Part shown: positions 9,254 to 18,349 of the stretch, piece by piece
How positions within the stretch are numbered: the first letter of the stretch is position 1
Layout of the letters: each line of letters begins with the position of its first letter
DNA from: CAWCJL01 sp963795775
GTDB lineage: Bacteria; Acidobacteriota; Terriglobia; Terriglobales; Acidobacteriaceae
NCBI GenBank assembly: GCA_963795775.1
Contig: CAWCJL010000005.1
Coordinates: 744,001 to 808,000 of the forward strand
DNA: 64,000 nucleotides
Reading direction: 5' to 3'
Made by a program: the position numbers and the translations under genes
The notes under the pieces: model-generated
Seen by the model: only the letters and a program-made list of their open reading frames with translations
The model's database searches: none
Told to the model about the DNA's origin: nothing

Positions 9254-10383
9254 AGATCGTCTCGGTTGTGGGTGCGCGCCCCCAGTTCATCAAAGCAGCC
9301 GTTCTCGTCAAGGCGATCGAAGAGTACGCGTCCCGGCAGCGTGTTCGGGTGGAACACAGCCTGCTGCACACCGGACAGCACTATGACGCCCGGCTGTCCG
9401 ACATCTTCTTTGAGCAGCTTGGGCTGCCTAAACCGCAGACCTCGCTGGGGCTGGGATCGGGAAAGCACGGCATGCAGACAGCCGCGATGCTGGCCAGCAT
9501 TGAGGCCGCATTTGACCGGCAGCGGCCGGATGCTGTGATCGTCTACGGTGATACCAATTCGACCCTTGCCGGAGCGCTGGCCTGCGCGAAGATGCGGATT
9601 CCGCTGATTCACCTGGAAGCCGGGCTACGCAGCTTTGACCGGAGCATGCCGGAGGAGGTCAATCGCGTGGTCAGCGACCATGTCTCGGACCTGCTCCTGT
9701 GTCCCACAACAACGGCGATCGAGAATTTGCGGACGGAGGGCCTGGGCGCCAGAGGCCAACTGGTGGGCGATGTGATGCTGGATGCGGTGCTGCTCTATAG
9801 CGGTGTGGCCCAGACGCGATATTCGCCGCACGCGCAAATGCGCAAGCCGTTCGCGCTGGTGACGTTGCACCGGGCCGGCAATACCGATGACCCTGCGCGC
9901 TTGCACGCCTTTGTGGAACTTTTGCGCCGCTTTCCCATCCGCGTGGTACTTCCGATGCATCCGCGGCTGAAGCACTGCCTGGGGCCGGGCGGATGTGCCG
10001 CGCTGGAGCGCATGCCGCACGTCGAGCTGCTCCCGCCAGCGGGCTATCTCGAAATGCTTGCACTGGAACGCGATGCGCTGGTCATCCTTACGGATTCCGG
10101 TGGCGTGCAGAAGGAGGCCTATTTCCTGGGCGTGCCCTGCCTCACCATGCGCGAGGAGACGGAATGGGGAGAGACACTGCACGACGGCTGGAACCGGTTA
10201 GTGGGGCTAAGTGCGGAACGCATTCTGCCGCTGATCGCAAGCCTGGTCAGTGACAACGGCGCTGTTCCCAGGGCCGCCCGCGATCTCGGCAGTTTCGGTG
10301 CGGGCGTTGCGGGGGAAGCATGTGCGCACGCCATTGTGCGCTTTACGGCAGGGCAGGTAGTGGCATTGCGAGCGAGGGCATGA
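9250..10383 (+). CDS. wecB: UDP-N-acetylglucosamine 2-epimerase (non-hydrolysing)
   Basis: Interconverts UDP-GlcNAc and UDP-ManNAc (or a related 2-acetamido sugar) in the cytoplasm. The 377-residue length and all classical motifs are present: VGARPQFIKAA at the N-terminus, GDTNSTLAGA, HLEAGLRSFDRSMPEEVNR, and TDSGGVQKEAYFLGVP. The start overlaps the upstream stop by four bases, and its own stop overlaps the next start. It supplies an amino-sugar donor to the exopolysaccharide pathway. Confidence 0.94.
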   Translation: MKIVSVVGARPQFIKAAVLVKAIEEYASRQRVRVEHSLLHTGQHYDARLSDIFFEQLGLPKPQTSLGLGSGKHGMQTAAMLASIEAAFDRQRPDAVIVYGDTNSTLAGALACAKMRIPLIHLEAGLRSFDRSMPEEVNRVVSDHVSDLLLCPTTTAIENLRTEGLGARGQLVGDVMLDAVLLYSGVAQTRYSPHAQMRKPFALVTLHRAGNTDDPARLHAFVELLRRFPIRVVLPMHPRLKHCLGPGGCAALERMPHVELLPPAGYLEMLALERDALVILTDSGGVQKEAYFLGVPCLTMREETEWGETLHDGWNRLVGLSAERILPLIASLVSDNGAVPRAARDLGSFGAGVAGEACAHAIVRFTAGQVVALRARA

Positions 10384-11414
10384 TGAAGCGAGTATTGGTG
10401 ACCGGGGCAGCAGGGTTTTTGGGATCGCACGTGACGGATCTGTTGCTGGCGAAGGGCTGTGAAGTAGTCGGCGTGGACAACCTGCTCCACGGTGAGTTGC
10501 GTAACCTGGAGCAGGCGCTGAAGAACGAGCGTTTCCGCTTCGAGCAGGCGGACGTCCGCGACCTTGACGCACTCCGCAGGGCCGCTGAGGGTGCGGATAC
10601 GCTGCTGCACCTGGCCGCGCTGAAAATTCCGCGGTATGGCGGCGCGGTCGAAACGCTCATGATCAACGCGCAGGGCACCATGAACGCGCTCGCGGTAGCG
10701 AAGGAGCGCGGCGCCCGGTTTGTCATCACCTCTACTTCCGATGTTTACGGCAAGAACCCGAAGCTGCCGTTTTCCGAAACGGATGACTCCGTGCTGGGGC
10801 CGCCTACGGTGGCGCGCTGGTCTTATGCAGCTTCCAAGCTGTTCGATGAACACCTCGTTCTGGCGACGGCGAGCGAGGATGGGCTGAACGCGTCCGTGAT
10901 CCGCATCTTCGGATCCTACGGGCCGCGGCAGAACCTGAGCTGGTGGGGCGGCCCTCAGTCCGTCTTCATCGAATCCATTCTGGCCGGGCGGTCAATTCCG
11001 ATTCACGGTGATGGCCTGCAGACGCGCAGCTTCACCTTCGTCAGCGATACTGCCCGAGGCATTGTTGCTGTAGCCGAAGCAGAGCACATTGCAGGAGAGC
11101 TCGTAAACATCGGCAGCAACTACGAAATCACCATCCGTGACCTGGCGCAGACGATCCACACCATGTGTGGACGTCAGGGCAAAGCCGACCTGATCTTTAC
11201 GCCTTACAACGAGATCAGCGGCCGTCAGTATGAGGACGTGCGCCGCCGCGTGCCAGATATTGAGAAAGCGAAGAGGTTGCTGGGCTTTGAAGCGTGGGTC
11301 TCGCTCGAAGAAGGCCTGCGGACAACGATTGCCTGGCAACGCCGAGCGCTCGGCTATTCGGAGGGCGACCTGGCGCCTGCGCCGGAAGGGGATCCGGCGC
11401 TGAGTGCGCACTGA
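10380..11414 (+). CDS. NAD-dependent nucleotide-sugar epimerase/dehydratase
   Basis: Extended short-chain dehydrogenase of 344 residues. I start it at ATG 10380, whose ATGA overlaps the wecB stop. The Rossmann glycine motif is VTGAAGFLGSHV. The catalytic triad is probably TSTSDVYG plus the Tyr-x3-Lys of WSYAASKLFDE. Sequences such as RIFGSYGPRQNLSWWGGPQSVF and the GDGLQTRSFTFVSD block fit UDP-sugar C4-epimerases or 4,6-dehydratase-like enzymes; I cannot decide which reaction. Last gene of the operon, convergent with the sigma-54 activator. Confidence 0.85.
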   Translation: MMKRVLVTGAAGFLGSHVTDLLLAKGCEVVGVDNLLHGELRNLEQALKNERFRFEQADVRDLDALRRAAEGADTLLHLAALKIPRYGGAVETLMINAQGTMNALAVAKERGARFVITSTSDVYGKNPKLPFSETDDSVLGPPTVARWSYAASKLFDEHLVLATASEDGLNASVIRIFGSYGPRQNLSWWGGPQSVFIESILAGRSIPIHGDGLQTRSFTFVSDTARGIVAVAEAEHIAGELVNIGSNYEITIRDLAQTIHTMCGRQGKADLIFTPYNEISGRQYEDVRRRVPDIEKAKRLLGFEAWVSLEEGLRTTIAWQRRALGYSEGDLAPAPEGDPALSAH

Positions 11415-11455
11415 TAGGTTAGGATACGAACTACCTCGTATGAGTGATCGGGTTG

Positions 11456-12934
11456 TTAGTTGGTAAGCGTGAGGCGATCGGGCCCGCTCCGCACATTCGT
11501 CTGCGCCAGTTCGTACTGCTGGATCTTGTAAAGCAGCGCGCGATAGCTGATCGAAAGCGCAACGGCCGCACGGCGGCGGTTCCAGCCGGAAGCCCGCAGT
11601 GCCTCTTCGATCATCCGCTTCTCCGCCTGGTTCTTGACCACCTTGATGATCGAACGCATGTTATCTGTACGGGCTTCCTCCGGGAAAGCGGAGACGGGAA
11701 CGGATTGCACCGGATTGCGCGCCTTGGTCTTGGCCCGCAGTTCCGAGGCAGCGCTCTTTTCATCTCGCAGTACCAGACGGCGCGTGACGAAGTTACGCAA
11801 TTCACGCAGATTACCCGGCCAGTCATATTCCTGCGCGCTGGTCAGAAGATCGGGATATAGCTCGAATGGCGGACGATTCAGCTCAACCGCGCTGCGCCGT
11901 ACGATCTCGCGCAGAAGATAGGGGATCTCTTCGCGGCGTTCGCGCAGGGCAGGGACCTGGATGGAGAAGGCGCTGAGCCGGTAGTAGAGGTCCTCGCGAA
12001 AACGACGATCGGCGATCGCCTCTTCCATGTTGATATTGGTCGCCGCGAGCACCCGCACGTCTACCTGCATGGACGAGCGGGCACCCAGCCGGCAGAAGTG
12101 CCCATCCTGTAGGACGTGCAGCAGCTTTGCCTGCATGGGAGCGCTCATCTCGCCAATTTCGTCGAGAAGCAGCGTGCCCCGATGCGCCATCTCGAAGCGT
12201 CCCGGCTTGGCCTTTACCGCGCCGGTAAATGCTCCTGCTTCGTAGCCAAAGAGTTCACTCTCCAGCAAATCCGGCGGAAGCGCGGCGCAGTTTACGTCCG
12301 TGTATGTCCGCGCGGACCGCAGGGAGTGCTTGTGGAGCAGGAGTGAAACGATCTCCTTGCCCACACCGCTTTCCCCCAGCACCAGTACCGGCACGTCCAC
12401 GGGCGCGAGCAGGCGGATGTTGGAATAAATCTGCCGCATCGATGGGCAGGCAGCAAGAAAGAAGCGGCCGTTATCGAGTTCCTCGACGAGACAGCCATCG
12501 GAAGCATCCGCGCTGGGCTGGAGGGCGTTATCGGAGAAAGGTGTCTGCGCGGCCGGCGGCGTTTGCACGGTGAAGGGCGTCTGCGCAAGCCACTGATCGA
12601 TATCGTGCCGGAGCAGCGGCTTGCTCAAAAGCGTGCGCACACCTAGCTGCTGCGCGTACTGCGTCCAGGCACTATCTCCTGCTTCCACCAAGATGGCCAC
12701 GCGTTCTTTATCGATAAAGCGGAAGAGTTCGGGCGTGATCAGACGATCTTTCCAGCGGCGCCGCGGCGCGTCTAAAAGCAGCAGATCGGCGGCTGATCCT
12801 TGTTTGAGCGCATCCAGCGCCTCATCGGTGGTGGGGTAGCAGATTGTCTGCGTTCCCTCAATTTCAAGTGTCCCACGCAGTATTGAAATCAAGCTCTGGT
12901 CATCGCTAATTGCCAAAACCTGGAAGCCCGTCAT
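11456..12934 (-). CDS. sigma-54-dependent activator with N-terminal receiver domain (NtrC/PrsR type)
   Basis: A 492-residue activator of sigma-54 RNA polymerase. Residues 1-115 form a receiver domain with acidic pair DD11-12, probable phospho-acceptor Asp55 (LLLLDAP) and Lys105 (LLSKPL). The AAA+ domain carries Walker A GESGVGKE (187-194), the sigma-54-contacting GAFTGA loop (234-239) and Walker B LLLDEIGEM. A Fis-type helix-turn-helix closes it (WNRRRAAVALSISYRALLYKI). That tail is almost the same as in the activator at 14446. No histidine kinase gene lies in the window. It likely controls the -24/-12 promoters of this locus, as PrsR-type regulators do in exosortase-linked EPS loci. Confidence 0.93.
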   Translation of the reverse strand: MTGFQVLAISDDQSLISILRGTLEIEGTQTICYPTTDEALDALKQGSAADLLLLDAPRRRWKDRLITPELFRFIDKERVAILVEAGDSAWTQYAQQLGVRTLLSKPLLRHDIDQWLAQTPFTVQTPPAAQTPFSDNALQPSADASDGCLVEELDNGRFFLAACPSMRQIYSNIRLLAPVDVPVLVLGESGVGKEIVSLLLHKHSLRSARTYTDVNCAALPPDLLESELFGYEAGAFTGAVKAKPGRFEMAHRGTLLLDEIGEMSAPMQAKLLHVLQDGHFCRLGARSSMQVDVRVLAATNINMEEAIADRRFREDLYYRLSAFSIQVPALRERREEIPYLLREIVRRSAVELNRPPFELYPDLLTSAQEYDWPGNLRELRNFVTRRLVLRDEKSAASELRAKTKARNPVQSVPVSAFPEEARTDNMRSIIKVVKNQAEKRMIEEALRASGWNRRRAAVALSISYRALLYKIQQYELAQTNVRSGPDRLTLTN

Positions 12935-13085
12935 AGATCTCCTCTAACCAGATAGCACCCACATTGGTGTCTGGGGCCTCAGCTATTCCGGGGGAGAGGA
13001 AGCGCCGTACGAAAAGTCAACTTAGGAAGTGGTATCTGATCTGAATCAGCCAGACGCCGTATCGATAAGCCTTGCTGCTGGGCCG

Positions 13086-13101
13086 AGGACCTCGAGGTCC
13101 T
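13086..13101. promoter_or_regulatory. perfect 16-bp palindrome, possible operator
   Basis: AGGACCTCGAGGTCCT is fully self-complementary and lies about 150 bases upstream of the receiver-domain activator, in the 380-bp gap 12935-13315. Distance and symmetry suit an activator-binding or autoregulatory site. No second copy was noticed elsewhere in the window. Confidence 0.4.
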
Positions 13102-13169
13102 GAAACTACTCACTTCTCTTGGGGAGCATGCTCACCGTAACGTAGGGCAGTGTGCATGTCAAATGTAAA

Positions 13170-13239
13170 TTGTGCAAACGTTGGCTAAGTATGTGTAAAA
13201 AGGTCTTCAGGGTTTGCACGAAAGTTACATCGCTTGCAC
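13170..13239. promoter_or_regulatory. cluster of three TTGCAC half-sites
   Basis: GTGCAA at 13172-13177 (reverse), TTGCAC at 13214-13219 and TTGCAC at 13234-13239. The last two are in direct repeat with a 20-bp period, two helical turns. The same hexamer recurs upstream of other EPS transcription units. A likely binding region for one or both local sigma-54 activators; this is inference. Confidence 0.4.
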
Positions 13240-13315
13240 AACAGTCACAAACGGAACACTTTCGAGATAGAAATTGACTGTACGCCTGAGCACAATAACG
13301 AGAACGCGGCAGGAG

Positions 13316-14323
13316 TTAGCGAGCCGTGAGTAGGCCCGCGGAGTAAGACAGCCCGCGCGCGGGGACATCCTGGAGCCCAGATACGGCCGCTTCGCGATAC
13401 CAATCCGCGGTGCGGGCCAGGCCTTCGGCAAGCGAGACGCGGGGCTCATATCCCATAAGAGCGCGAGCCAGGGTGATATCCGCATGGGAATGCTGGATAT
13501 CTCCGTCTCGCCCCGGAGCATAAGACGCTGATTGCAAAGAGTTGAGAGCGGATGCCAGCGTTGCATACAAATAATTGAGCGTATAGCTCTGGCCGCTTCC
13601 GATATTCATGATGCGCCCCGCCACCTCTGCCGCCGGAGCCTGGCAAGCCAGCAGGTTAGCGGCAACCGCGTCCTCCACATAGGTGAAATCCCGGCTCTGC
13701 TCCCCGTCACCGAAGATCTGCGGTCGCTCGCCCTTCAGCATCATCGACAGGAAACGCGCGATGACGCCGGAGTACGGGGAGTTAGCTGACTGGCGTGGGC
13801 CGTAGATATTGAAGTAACGCAGGCAAACGGTCTCGAGGCCGTAGCTCCGATAAAAGGCGCTCATGTAGAGCTCCCCGGCAAGTTTCTGCGCGGCATACGG
13901 AGAAAGTGGCCTGGGGCACAGCCCCTCATGCTTCCGCAGGTCGGGCCCGTCCCCGTAAGCGGAGGACGAGGCTGCAAAGATGACCCGGCGCACGTTGGCG
14001 TCGCGCGCGGCCAAAAGGACGTTTAGCGTGCCGTTGACGTTGGTGCAATGGGTTGCGAGTGGCTCTTCCAGTGAATAAGGAACGGACGCGACGGCGGCGT
14101 GGTGAAGGACGAAGTCGGCCCCTTTCACGGCGCGACGTACCGCCTCCGGATCGCACACATCGCCGCGCCAAAGCTCGACCTCGTCCTCAATATCCCGCAG
14201 ATTATCGAGCGAGCCGCTCGAAAGATTATCCAGGCCACGTACTTGGTGCCCTTGCTCAAGCAGCGCATGCGCCAGCGCCGACCCGATAAATCCAGCGATT
14301 CCGGTTATGAGATAGATGGCCAT
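13316..14323 (-). CDS. NAD-dependent epimerase/dehydratase (UDP-GlcNAc C4-epimerase-like)
   Basis: Extended short-chain dehydrogenase of 335 residues. The open frame continues 342 bases further upstream, but family similarity begins MAIYLITGIAGFIGSALAHA at ATG 14323, 18 bases after a predicted sigma-54 start point. Features: glycine motif TGIAGFIG, HHAAVASVPYSLEEP, catalytic Tyr-x3-Lys in SPYAAQKLAGE, and GLETVCLRYFNIYGPRQ, all close to WbpP/Gne-type UDP-N-acetylglucosamine 4-epimerases. It supplies a sugar donor to the locus. Its 3' end faces the receiver-domain activator across a 380-bp regulatory gap. Confidence 0.88.
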   Translation of the reverse strand: MAIYLITGIAGFIGSALAHALLEQGHQVRGLDNLSSGSLDNLRDIEDEVELWRGDVCDPEAVRRAVKGADFVLHHAAVASVPYSLEEPLATHCTNVNGTLNVLLAARDANVRRVIFAASSSAYGDGPDLRKHEGLCPRPLSPYAAQKLAGELYMSAFYRSYGLETVCLRYFNIYGPRQSANSPYSGVIARFLSMMLKGERPQIFGDGEQSRDFTYVEDAVAANLLACQAPAAEVAGRIMNIGSGQSYTLNYLYATLASALNSLQSASYAPGRDGDIQHSHADITLARALMGYEPRVSLAEGLARTADWYREAAVSGLQDVPARGLSYSAGLLTAR

Positions 14324-14351
14324 CGACTCACCGTGTTCCCACGAGACGCGG

Positions 14352-14367
14352 AGCACGCGGCGTGCCA
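14352..14367 (-). promoter_or_regulatory. sigma-54 promoter of the 14323 epimerase gene
   Basis: On the minus strand the site reads TGGCACGCCGCGTGCT, GG and GC ten bases apart and a near-perfect -24 element. The predicted start is near 14341. It is divergent from the plus-strand promoter 28 bases away. Confidence 0.72.
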
Positions 14368-14394
14368 GCAGGTGCGGGCGAGCGCTACAAGAAA

Positions 14395-14410
14395 TGGCAT
14401 CGCTCGTGCT
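14395..14410 (+). promoter_or_regulatory. sigma-54 promoter of the 14446-18086 operon
   Basis: TGGCATCGCTCGTGCT has GG (14396-14397) and GC (14408-14409) ten bases apart. The predicted start is near 14421, 25 bases before the activator ATG. It would put the second activator under sigma-54 control itself. Confidence 0.6.
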
Positions 14411-14445
14411 CATGCCTCCGCAGGGCTGAGAACCCGCGCGTGAAC

Positions 14446-15501
14446 ATGGCAACTGGAGCGAGTGGAACGGGGAACCGGGCCGAATGGGAAATGCCACCGG
14501 AGGCAGTCCTGTTCGGTACCTCATGGGCCATGGGACAGGTTCGCAACAAGGTGGACCAGATTGCGTCCACCACCGTGCCGGTATTGATTCACGGCGAGAG
14601 TGGAACCGGCAAGGAGGTGGTATCGCGCTACCTCCATCTCCACTCGCCCGTTGCAGCGGGCCCATTTCTAAAGGTGAACTGCGCCGCTATTCCAGGGCCG
14701 CTGCTGGAAGCGGAGCTCTTCGGCCATGAGCGTGGCGCATTTACCGGGGCGCGCGATCCACGCCCAGGCATTGTCGAGCAGGCGAGCGGGGGCAGCTTGT
14801 TCCTGGACGAAATCGGGGAGATGGATCTCTCGCTCCAGTCCAAGCTGCTGCACCTGCTGCAGGATGGTCGATTCTCCAGGCTCGGCGGGGTGGAGACCCG
14901 GAAGGCTGCGGTGCGCATCCTGTGTGCAACAAACTGCGACCTCGGTCGTGCGGTTTGCAACCATACCTTTCGCCAGGACCTTTTCTATCGTATTGATGTG
15001 ATCGGGCTGGAGCTGCCGCCGCTGCGGGAGAGGATGTCTGACCTGGAGGGTCTTTCCACGTATCTCTTGCAGAAACTATCACGCCGGTTCGAACGCAATG
15101 CGCCGCCCCTTTCTGCCGAAGTGCTGGCCCGTCTCATGCGCTGGAATTGGCCGGGAAATGTGCGCGAACTCGAGAACTGGCTGGCCCGCTACGTCATTCT
15201 CGGCGAAGCCGGACTGTGCGGGCTGGGCGAACGCCAGGCTACCGTGCACTCCGAAGATTCCGCGGAGGGGAACTCTGCAACCGAACTGAAGCGCGCCTGC
15301 AAAGAAGTAACCCTGGCCACCGAGCGCGAGCTGATTCTGCGCAGCCTCGATGCGCATCGCTGGAACCGGCGCCGTGTGGCGGCGGAGTTGCAAATCAGCT
15401 ATCGCGCGCTTCTGTACAAGATTCGCGAAGCGGGTATCAGTGCCGGGAGCAAACTCCCGCCCGTGCCAACCAAAGACTCCAGAGGATCGATTAAGCCTTG
15501 A
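14446..15501 (+). CDS. sigma-54 activator without sensory domain (PspF-like layout)
   Basis: A 351-residue enhancer-binding protein consisting of only the AAA+ domain and a DNA-binding tail. Walker A GESGTGKE is at residues 50-57, the GAFTGA loop at 97-102, and Walker B LFLDEIGEM follows. The C-terminal Fis-type helix-turn-helix WNRRRVAAELQISYRALLYKI is nearly identical to that of the receiver-domain activator at 11456, so both probably bind the same sites. Start chosen at ATG 14446, downstream of a predicted sigma-54 promoter; GTG 14440 is possible. With no receiver or sensor domain it may be constitutively active or controlled by a partner. Its stop overlaps the aminotransferase start. Confidence 0.9.
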   Translation: MATGASGTGNRAEWEMPPEAVLFGTSWAMGQVRNKVDQIASTTVPVLIHGESGTGKEVVSRYLHLHSPVAAGPFLKVNCAAIPGPLLEAELFGHERGAFTGARDPRPGIVEQASGGSLFLDEIGEMDLSLQSKLLHLLQDGRFSRLGGVETRKAAVRILCATNCDLGRAVCNHTFRQDLFYRIDVIGLELPPLRERMSDLEGLSTYLLQKLSRRFERNAPPLSAEVLARLMRWNWPGNVRELENWLARYVILGEAGLCGLGERQATVHSEDSAEGNSATELKRACKEVTLATERELILRSLDAHRWNRRRVAAELQISYRALLYKIREAGISAGSKLPPVPTKDSRGSIKP

Positions 15502-16724
15502 AACAGCCCAATGTCATAACCGTAGAAGAGCCGCTGGGTGTGAATCCTCCACCTCCAATACAGCACACTCGGGCGCTGCATATACCCATACTGGACATGC
15601 GCGCCCAGCATGCGGAGATCCGACAAGAGATAGCAGCGGCCATAGCCGAGGTGGTGGAAGCGCAGCAATTCATTCTCGGCCCTCATGTGCAGGCGCTGGA
15701 AGAGGAACTGGCGCGCTACTGCGGCGTGCGCTTCGGCGTTGCCGTGGCGTCCGGGACAGATGCGCTCATTTTGGCGCTCCATGCCGCTGGGGTGGGGCGC
15801 GGAGATGAAGTGATCGTGCCGGCGTTCAGCTTCGTGGCCACGGCCGATGCCGTGAGCCTGCTGGGCGCTACTCCGGTCTTTATCGACGTGGACCCGCGCA
15901 CTCTCAATCTCGATTTCGCTGCGCTGAGCGCGGCGATTACGGAACGGACGAAAGCCGTGATCCCGGTGCACCTCTACGGGCAGCCGGTCCGCATGGACCG
16001 CCTGTTTGCCGCACTCGGGAATCGCAAGATCGCTGTCATCGAGGATGGTGCGCAGGCGCTGGGCGCGCGGTACTGCGGTGCGCCGGTGGGCAGCTTCGGG
16101 CTCTTCGGCTGCACCAGCTTCTTTCCCAGCAAGAACCTAGGCGGGTATGGCGACGGCGGCATGATCTTCACCGATGATCCGGACCTCGCCGACCGGTTGC
16201 GTGGACTGCGCAGCCATGGCGGGCGCCGGAAGTATGTTCACGAGGAGCAGGGCTGGAATAGCCGTCTCGACGAGCTGCAGGCCGCGGTGTTGCGCGTCAA
16301 ACTGCCCCACCTGGACGCCTGGAACGGAGGACGCCGGCGCAACGCTTCGATGTACAACGCGCTTCTGCGCGATATCGAGGGCGTCACCGGCCTTGATGTG
16401 GATGCGGGCTGCGAGCCGGTCTATCACCAATACACGGTTCGCGTGGTGGACCGCGACCGCGTGCAGGCGCGGCTGGCAGAGCGGGGCATCGGCACGGCGG
16501 TGCACTATCCGATCCCGCTGCACCTTCAGGGTATGTACCGGCACCTGGGGTATCGCGCCGGCGATTTGCCCGTTGCGGAAGCGGCTGCGCGCGAGGTGCT
16601 CTCGCTACCGGTCTACCCGGAGCTTTCCGAGGCGCAGGTGGAGTACGTGGCCGGGCAACTGCGCGCGGTAATGATGGAGACGACAGTCCAGCCGCAATGC
16701 GCGACCGGTATGGCCGCTGACTAA
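15498..16724 (+). CDS. DegT/DnrJ/EryC1 family sugar aminotransferase
   Basis: PLP enzyme that transaminates keto-sugar nucleotides, in the cytoplasm. The 408-residue frame starts at TTG 15498 and overlaps the upstream stop by four bases (TTGA). The first 30 residues are Pro/Val-rich and the family fold begins IPILDMRAQHAEIRQEI. The PLP-lysine is in FFPSKNLGGYGDGG, with VIEDGAQALGARY preceding it and NSRLDELQAAVLRVKL following, as in WbpE and related enzymes. Together with the epimerases and the formyltransferase at 34153 it suggests an amino sugar in the polymer. Confidence 0.92.
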   Translation: MKQPNVITVEEPLGVNPPPPIQHTRALHIPILDMRAQHAEIRQEIAAAIAEVVEAQQFILGPHVQALEEELARYCGVRFGVAVASGTDALILALHAAGVGRGDEVIVPAFSFVATADAVSLLGATPVFIDVDPRTLNLDFAALSAAITERTKAVIPVHLYGQPVRMDRLFAALGNRKIAVIEDGAQALGARYCGAPVGSFGLFGCTSFFPSKNLGGYGDGGMIFTDDPDLADRLRGLRSHGGRRKYVHEEQGWNSRLDELQAAVLRVKLPHLDAWNGGRRRNASMYNALLRDIEGVTGLDVDAGCEPVYHQYTVRVVDRDRVQARLAERGIGTAVHYPIPLHLQGMYRHLGYRAGDLPVAEAAAREVLSLPVYPELSEAQVEYVAGQLRAVMMETTVQPQCATGMAAD

Positions 16725-16760
16725 AGCGCGAGATCGACAGAATGAGATCGGGAGTGTGAG

Positions 16761-18086
16761 ATGAAGATCTGCGGAAAGGCGCTGCCGCCGAGAGCGGCGC
16801 TCCTGCTGACCCTGGACCTGGTGCTGTTCTCGGCTGTGCTGCCGTGTGCGCTCAGCTTCGCGCTGCTGCTCTCGGCTGTGCCCGGACGCTCGCATCAGTC
16901 ATTTGCGCTATTCGGCCAACTCATGCTGGCGGGCATGTGCGCGCAGATCGTCTTCTACTACCACGAGCTTTATAACCTGCAGGTCATGCGGGAAACGAGT
17001 GAAGTGTTCCTGCGGGCGCTGGGCGGCGTGGGGACGCTGTTCGTCCTGCTCGCGATCGCATACGCAGTCGCTCCCGTGCTCTCGCCCGGTCTTCTCTATA
17101 CCGTCGTGCTTGCGCCGGTCCTCTTCGGCGCAGTCTGCATCTCGCGCCTGCTCGCGTTGCCGAAGCGGCGCGAAAGCGTGCTGGTGATCGGCTCCGGCGA
17201 GCAGTCGAGCGAGCTGCTGGAAGTGATCGGCAGTTGCCCGGAGTGGAATATGGAGGTCGTCGAGATCGCGCACTGCGACGCCCTTATTCGCCACCGGGCT
17301 TCGGCGAATGCAGATCGGATCATCGTCTGTCCCGACCAGGCGAAGAATAGCGACCTGCTGGCGACGCTGCTGGAGTGGAAGCTGCGCGGCGTGGCCATCG
17401 AAGATGCGCATTACTTCTATGAGCGGGCCACCGGACGCGTGCGCGTGGATCAGTTGACCCCGGACTGGTTCGTCTTCTCCGCCGGCTTTGAGAACGGACG
17501 CCGCAAGCGGGCGCTGAAGCGCGCGGTGGACCTGGCAAGCGCGGCGGTTTTGCTTGCCGGCACCCTGCCCCTCTGCGGCCTGGTAAGCCTGGCTATCCTG
17601 CTCGAGGGTGCGGGCCCGGTGCTCTTCCATCAGGACCGCATCGGTCTGAACGGAAAGCCCTTTCGCATCCACAAATTCCGCACCATGCGCCCGCTCGAAC
17701 GCGCAGAAGGCGCGCGCTGGGTCTCAGAGGAGCGGAACCGCATTACGCGCCTGGGAGAGTTTTTGCGCAAGTACCGGCTGGATGAGCTTCCGCAGCTCTG
17801 GAACGTGATTGAAGGCAAGATGAGCCTGGTGGGGCCGCGCCCGGAACAGCCCTCGATTTGCGCCATGCTGGCAGAGCATATCCCGTACTATCACCAGCGG
17901 CACACCGTTCCCCCCGGCCTGACGGGATGGGCCCAGGTGCGCTATCACTACGGCGCCAGCATCGAGGAGTCCAAGCGCAAGCTAGAGTTCGACCTCTTCT
18001 ATGTCAAGCACCTTTCTCTCTGGCTGGATCTGGCAGTCCTGATCGAGACCATCAAAGTGGTGCTGGTTGGGCGAGGCGCTCGCTAA
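16761..18086 (+). CDS. polyprenyl-phosphate sugar phosphotransferase, exosortase-locus (EpsB-like) type
   Basis: Priming enzyme that transfers a sugar-1-phosphate from a nucleotide sugar to undecaprenyl phosphate at the inner membrane. The 441-residue protein has about four N-terminal membrane spans, a Rossmann-like middle (ESVLVIGSGEQSSELLEVI) and a C-terminal catalytic domain with KRAVDLASAAVLL, KFRTMRPLERAEG, LRKYRLDELPQLWNVIEGKM and SLVGPRPEQP. The long N-terminal half with QIVFYYHELYNLQ resembles the sugar transferases found with PEP-CTERM systems. GGGAG lies upstream of ATG 16761. It is one of two priming enzymes in the window (see 52502). Confidence 0.9.
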   Translation: MKICGKALPPRAALLLTLDLVLFSAVLPCALSFALLLSAVPGRSHQSFALFGQLMLAGMCAQIVFYYHELYNLQVMRETSEVFLRALGGVGTLFVLLAIAYAVAPVLSPGLLYTVVLAPVLFGAVCISRLLALPKRRESVLVIGSGEQSSELLEVIGSCPEWNMEVVEIAHCDALIRHRASANADRIIVCPDQAKNSDLLATLLEWKLRGVAIEDAHYFYERATGRVRVDQLTPDWFVFSAGFENGRRKRALKRAVDLASAAVLLAGTLPLCGLVSLAILLEGAGPVLFHQDRIGLNGKPFRIHKFRTMRPLERAEGARWVSEERNRITRLGEFLRKYRLDELPQLWNVIEGKMSLVGPRPEQPSICAMLAEHIPYYHQRHTVPPGLTGWAQVRYHYGASIEESKRKLEFDLFYVKHLSLWLDLAVLIETIKVVLVGRGAR

Positions 18087-18135
18087 TCCTCCGCGCCCGG
18101 AAAAGCATTCTCCTCCTTACGACGTAAACATGGTT

Positions 18136-18152
18136 TTGCAACGGTTGTGCAA
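18136..18152. promoter_or_regulatory. inverted TTGCA/TGCAA site upstream of sigma-54 promoter
   Basis: TTGCAACGGTTGTGCAA has TTGCA and TGCAA arms seven bases apart and lies about 90 bases upstream of the predicted sigma-54 start near 18238, the usual distance for an activator site. It includes the TTGCAC half-site (reverse) seen before other EPS units. Confidence 0.4.
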
Positions 18153-18211
18153 TTGGCTGCATACCGTCCGTCCAGCGCTCCGTTCGCGCGCTGATTTTCT
18201 ACCACGCACAC

Positions 18212-18227
18212 TGGCCTCAGGCTTGCT
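18212..18227 (+). promoter_or_regulatory. sigma-54 promoter of the 18350-34935 gene run
   Basis: TGGCCTCAGGCTTGCT has GG (18213-18214) and GC (18225-18226) ten bases apart, with a perfect TTGCT -12 element. It is the only promoter-like site I see for the 16-kb plus-strand run that follows. The 18087-18349 gap holds no gene. Confidence 0.65.
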
Positions 18228-18349
18228 CAATGCGTAGCAGGACAAGGTAGAGCGAACCAGAAGCGTGCCCCGGCAGCAACTCGCCAGGTAAAGGAATCCT
18301 GCGTAGCGGAACTGTGCCTGTCCGGACGAATTCTGGTTTTTAGTGGGTG

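Noticed and set aside
11424..11441. ATACGA/TCGTAT hairpin between the epimerase and activator genes as a terminator
   Set aside because: Only a six-bp weak stem with no T-run; too little to call.
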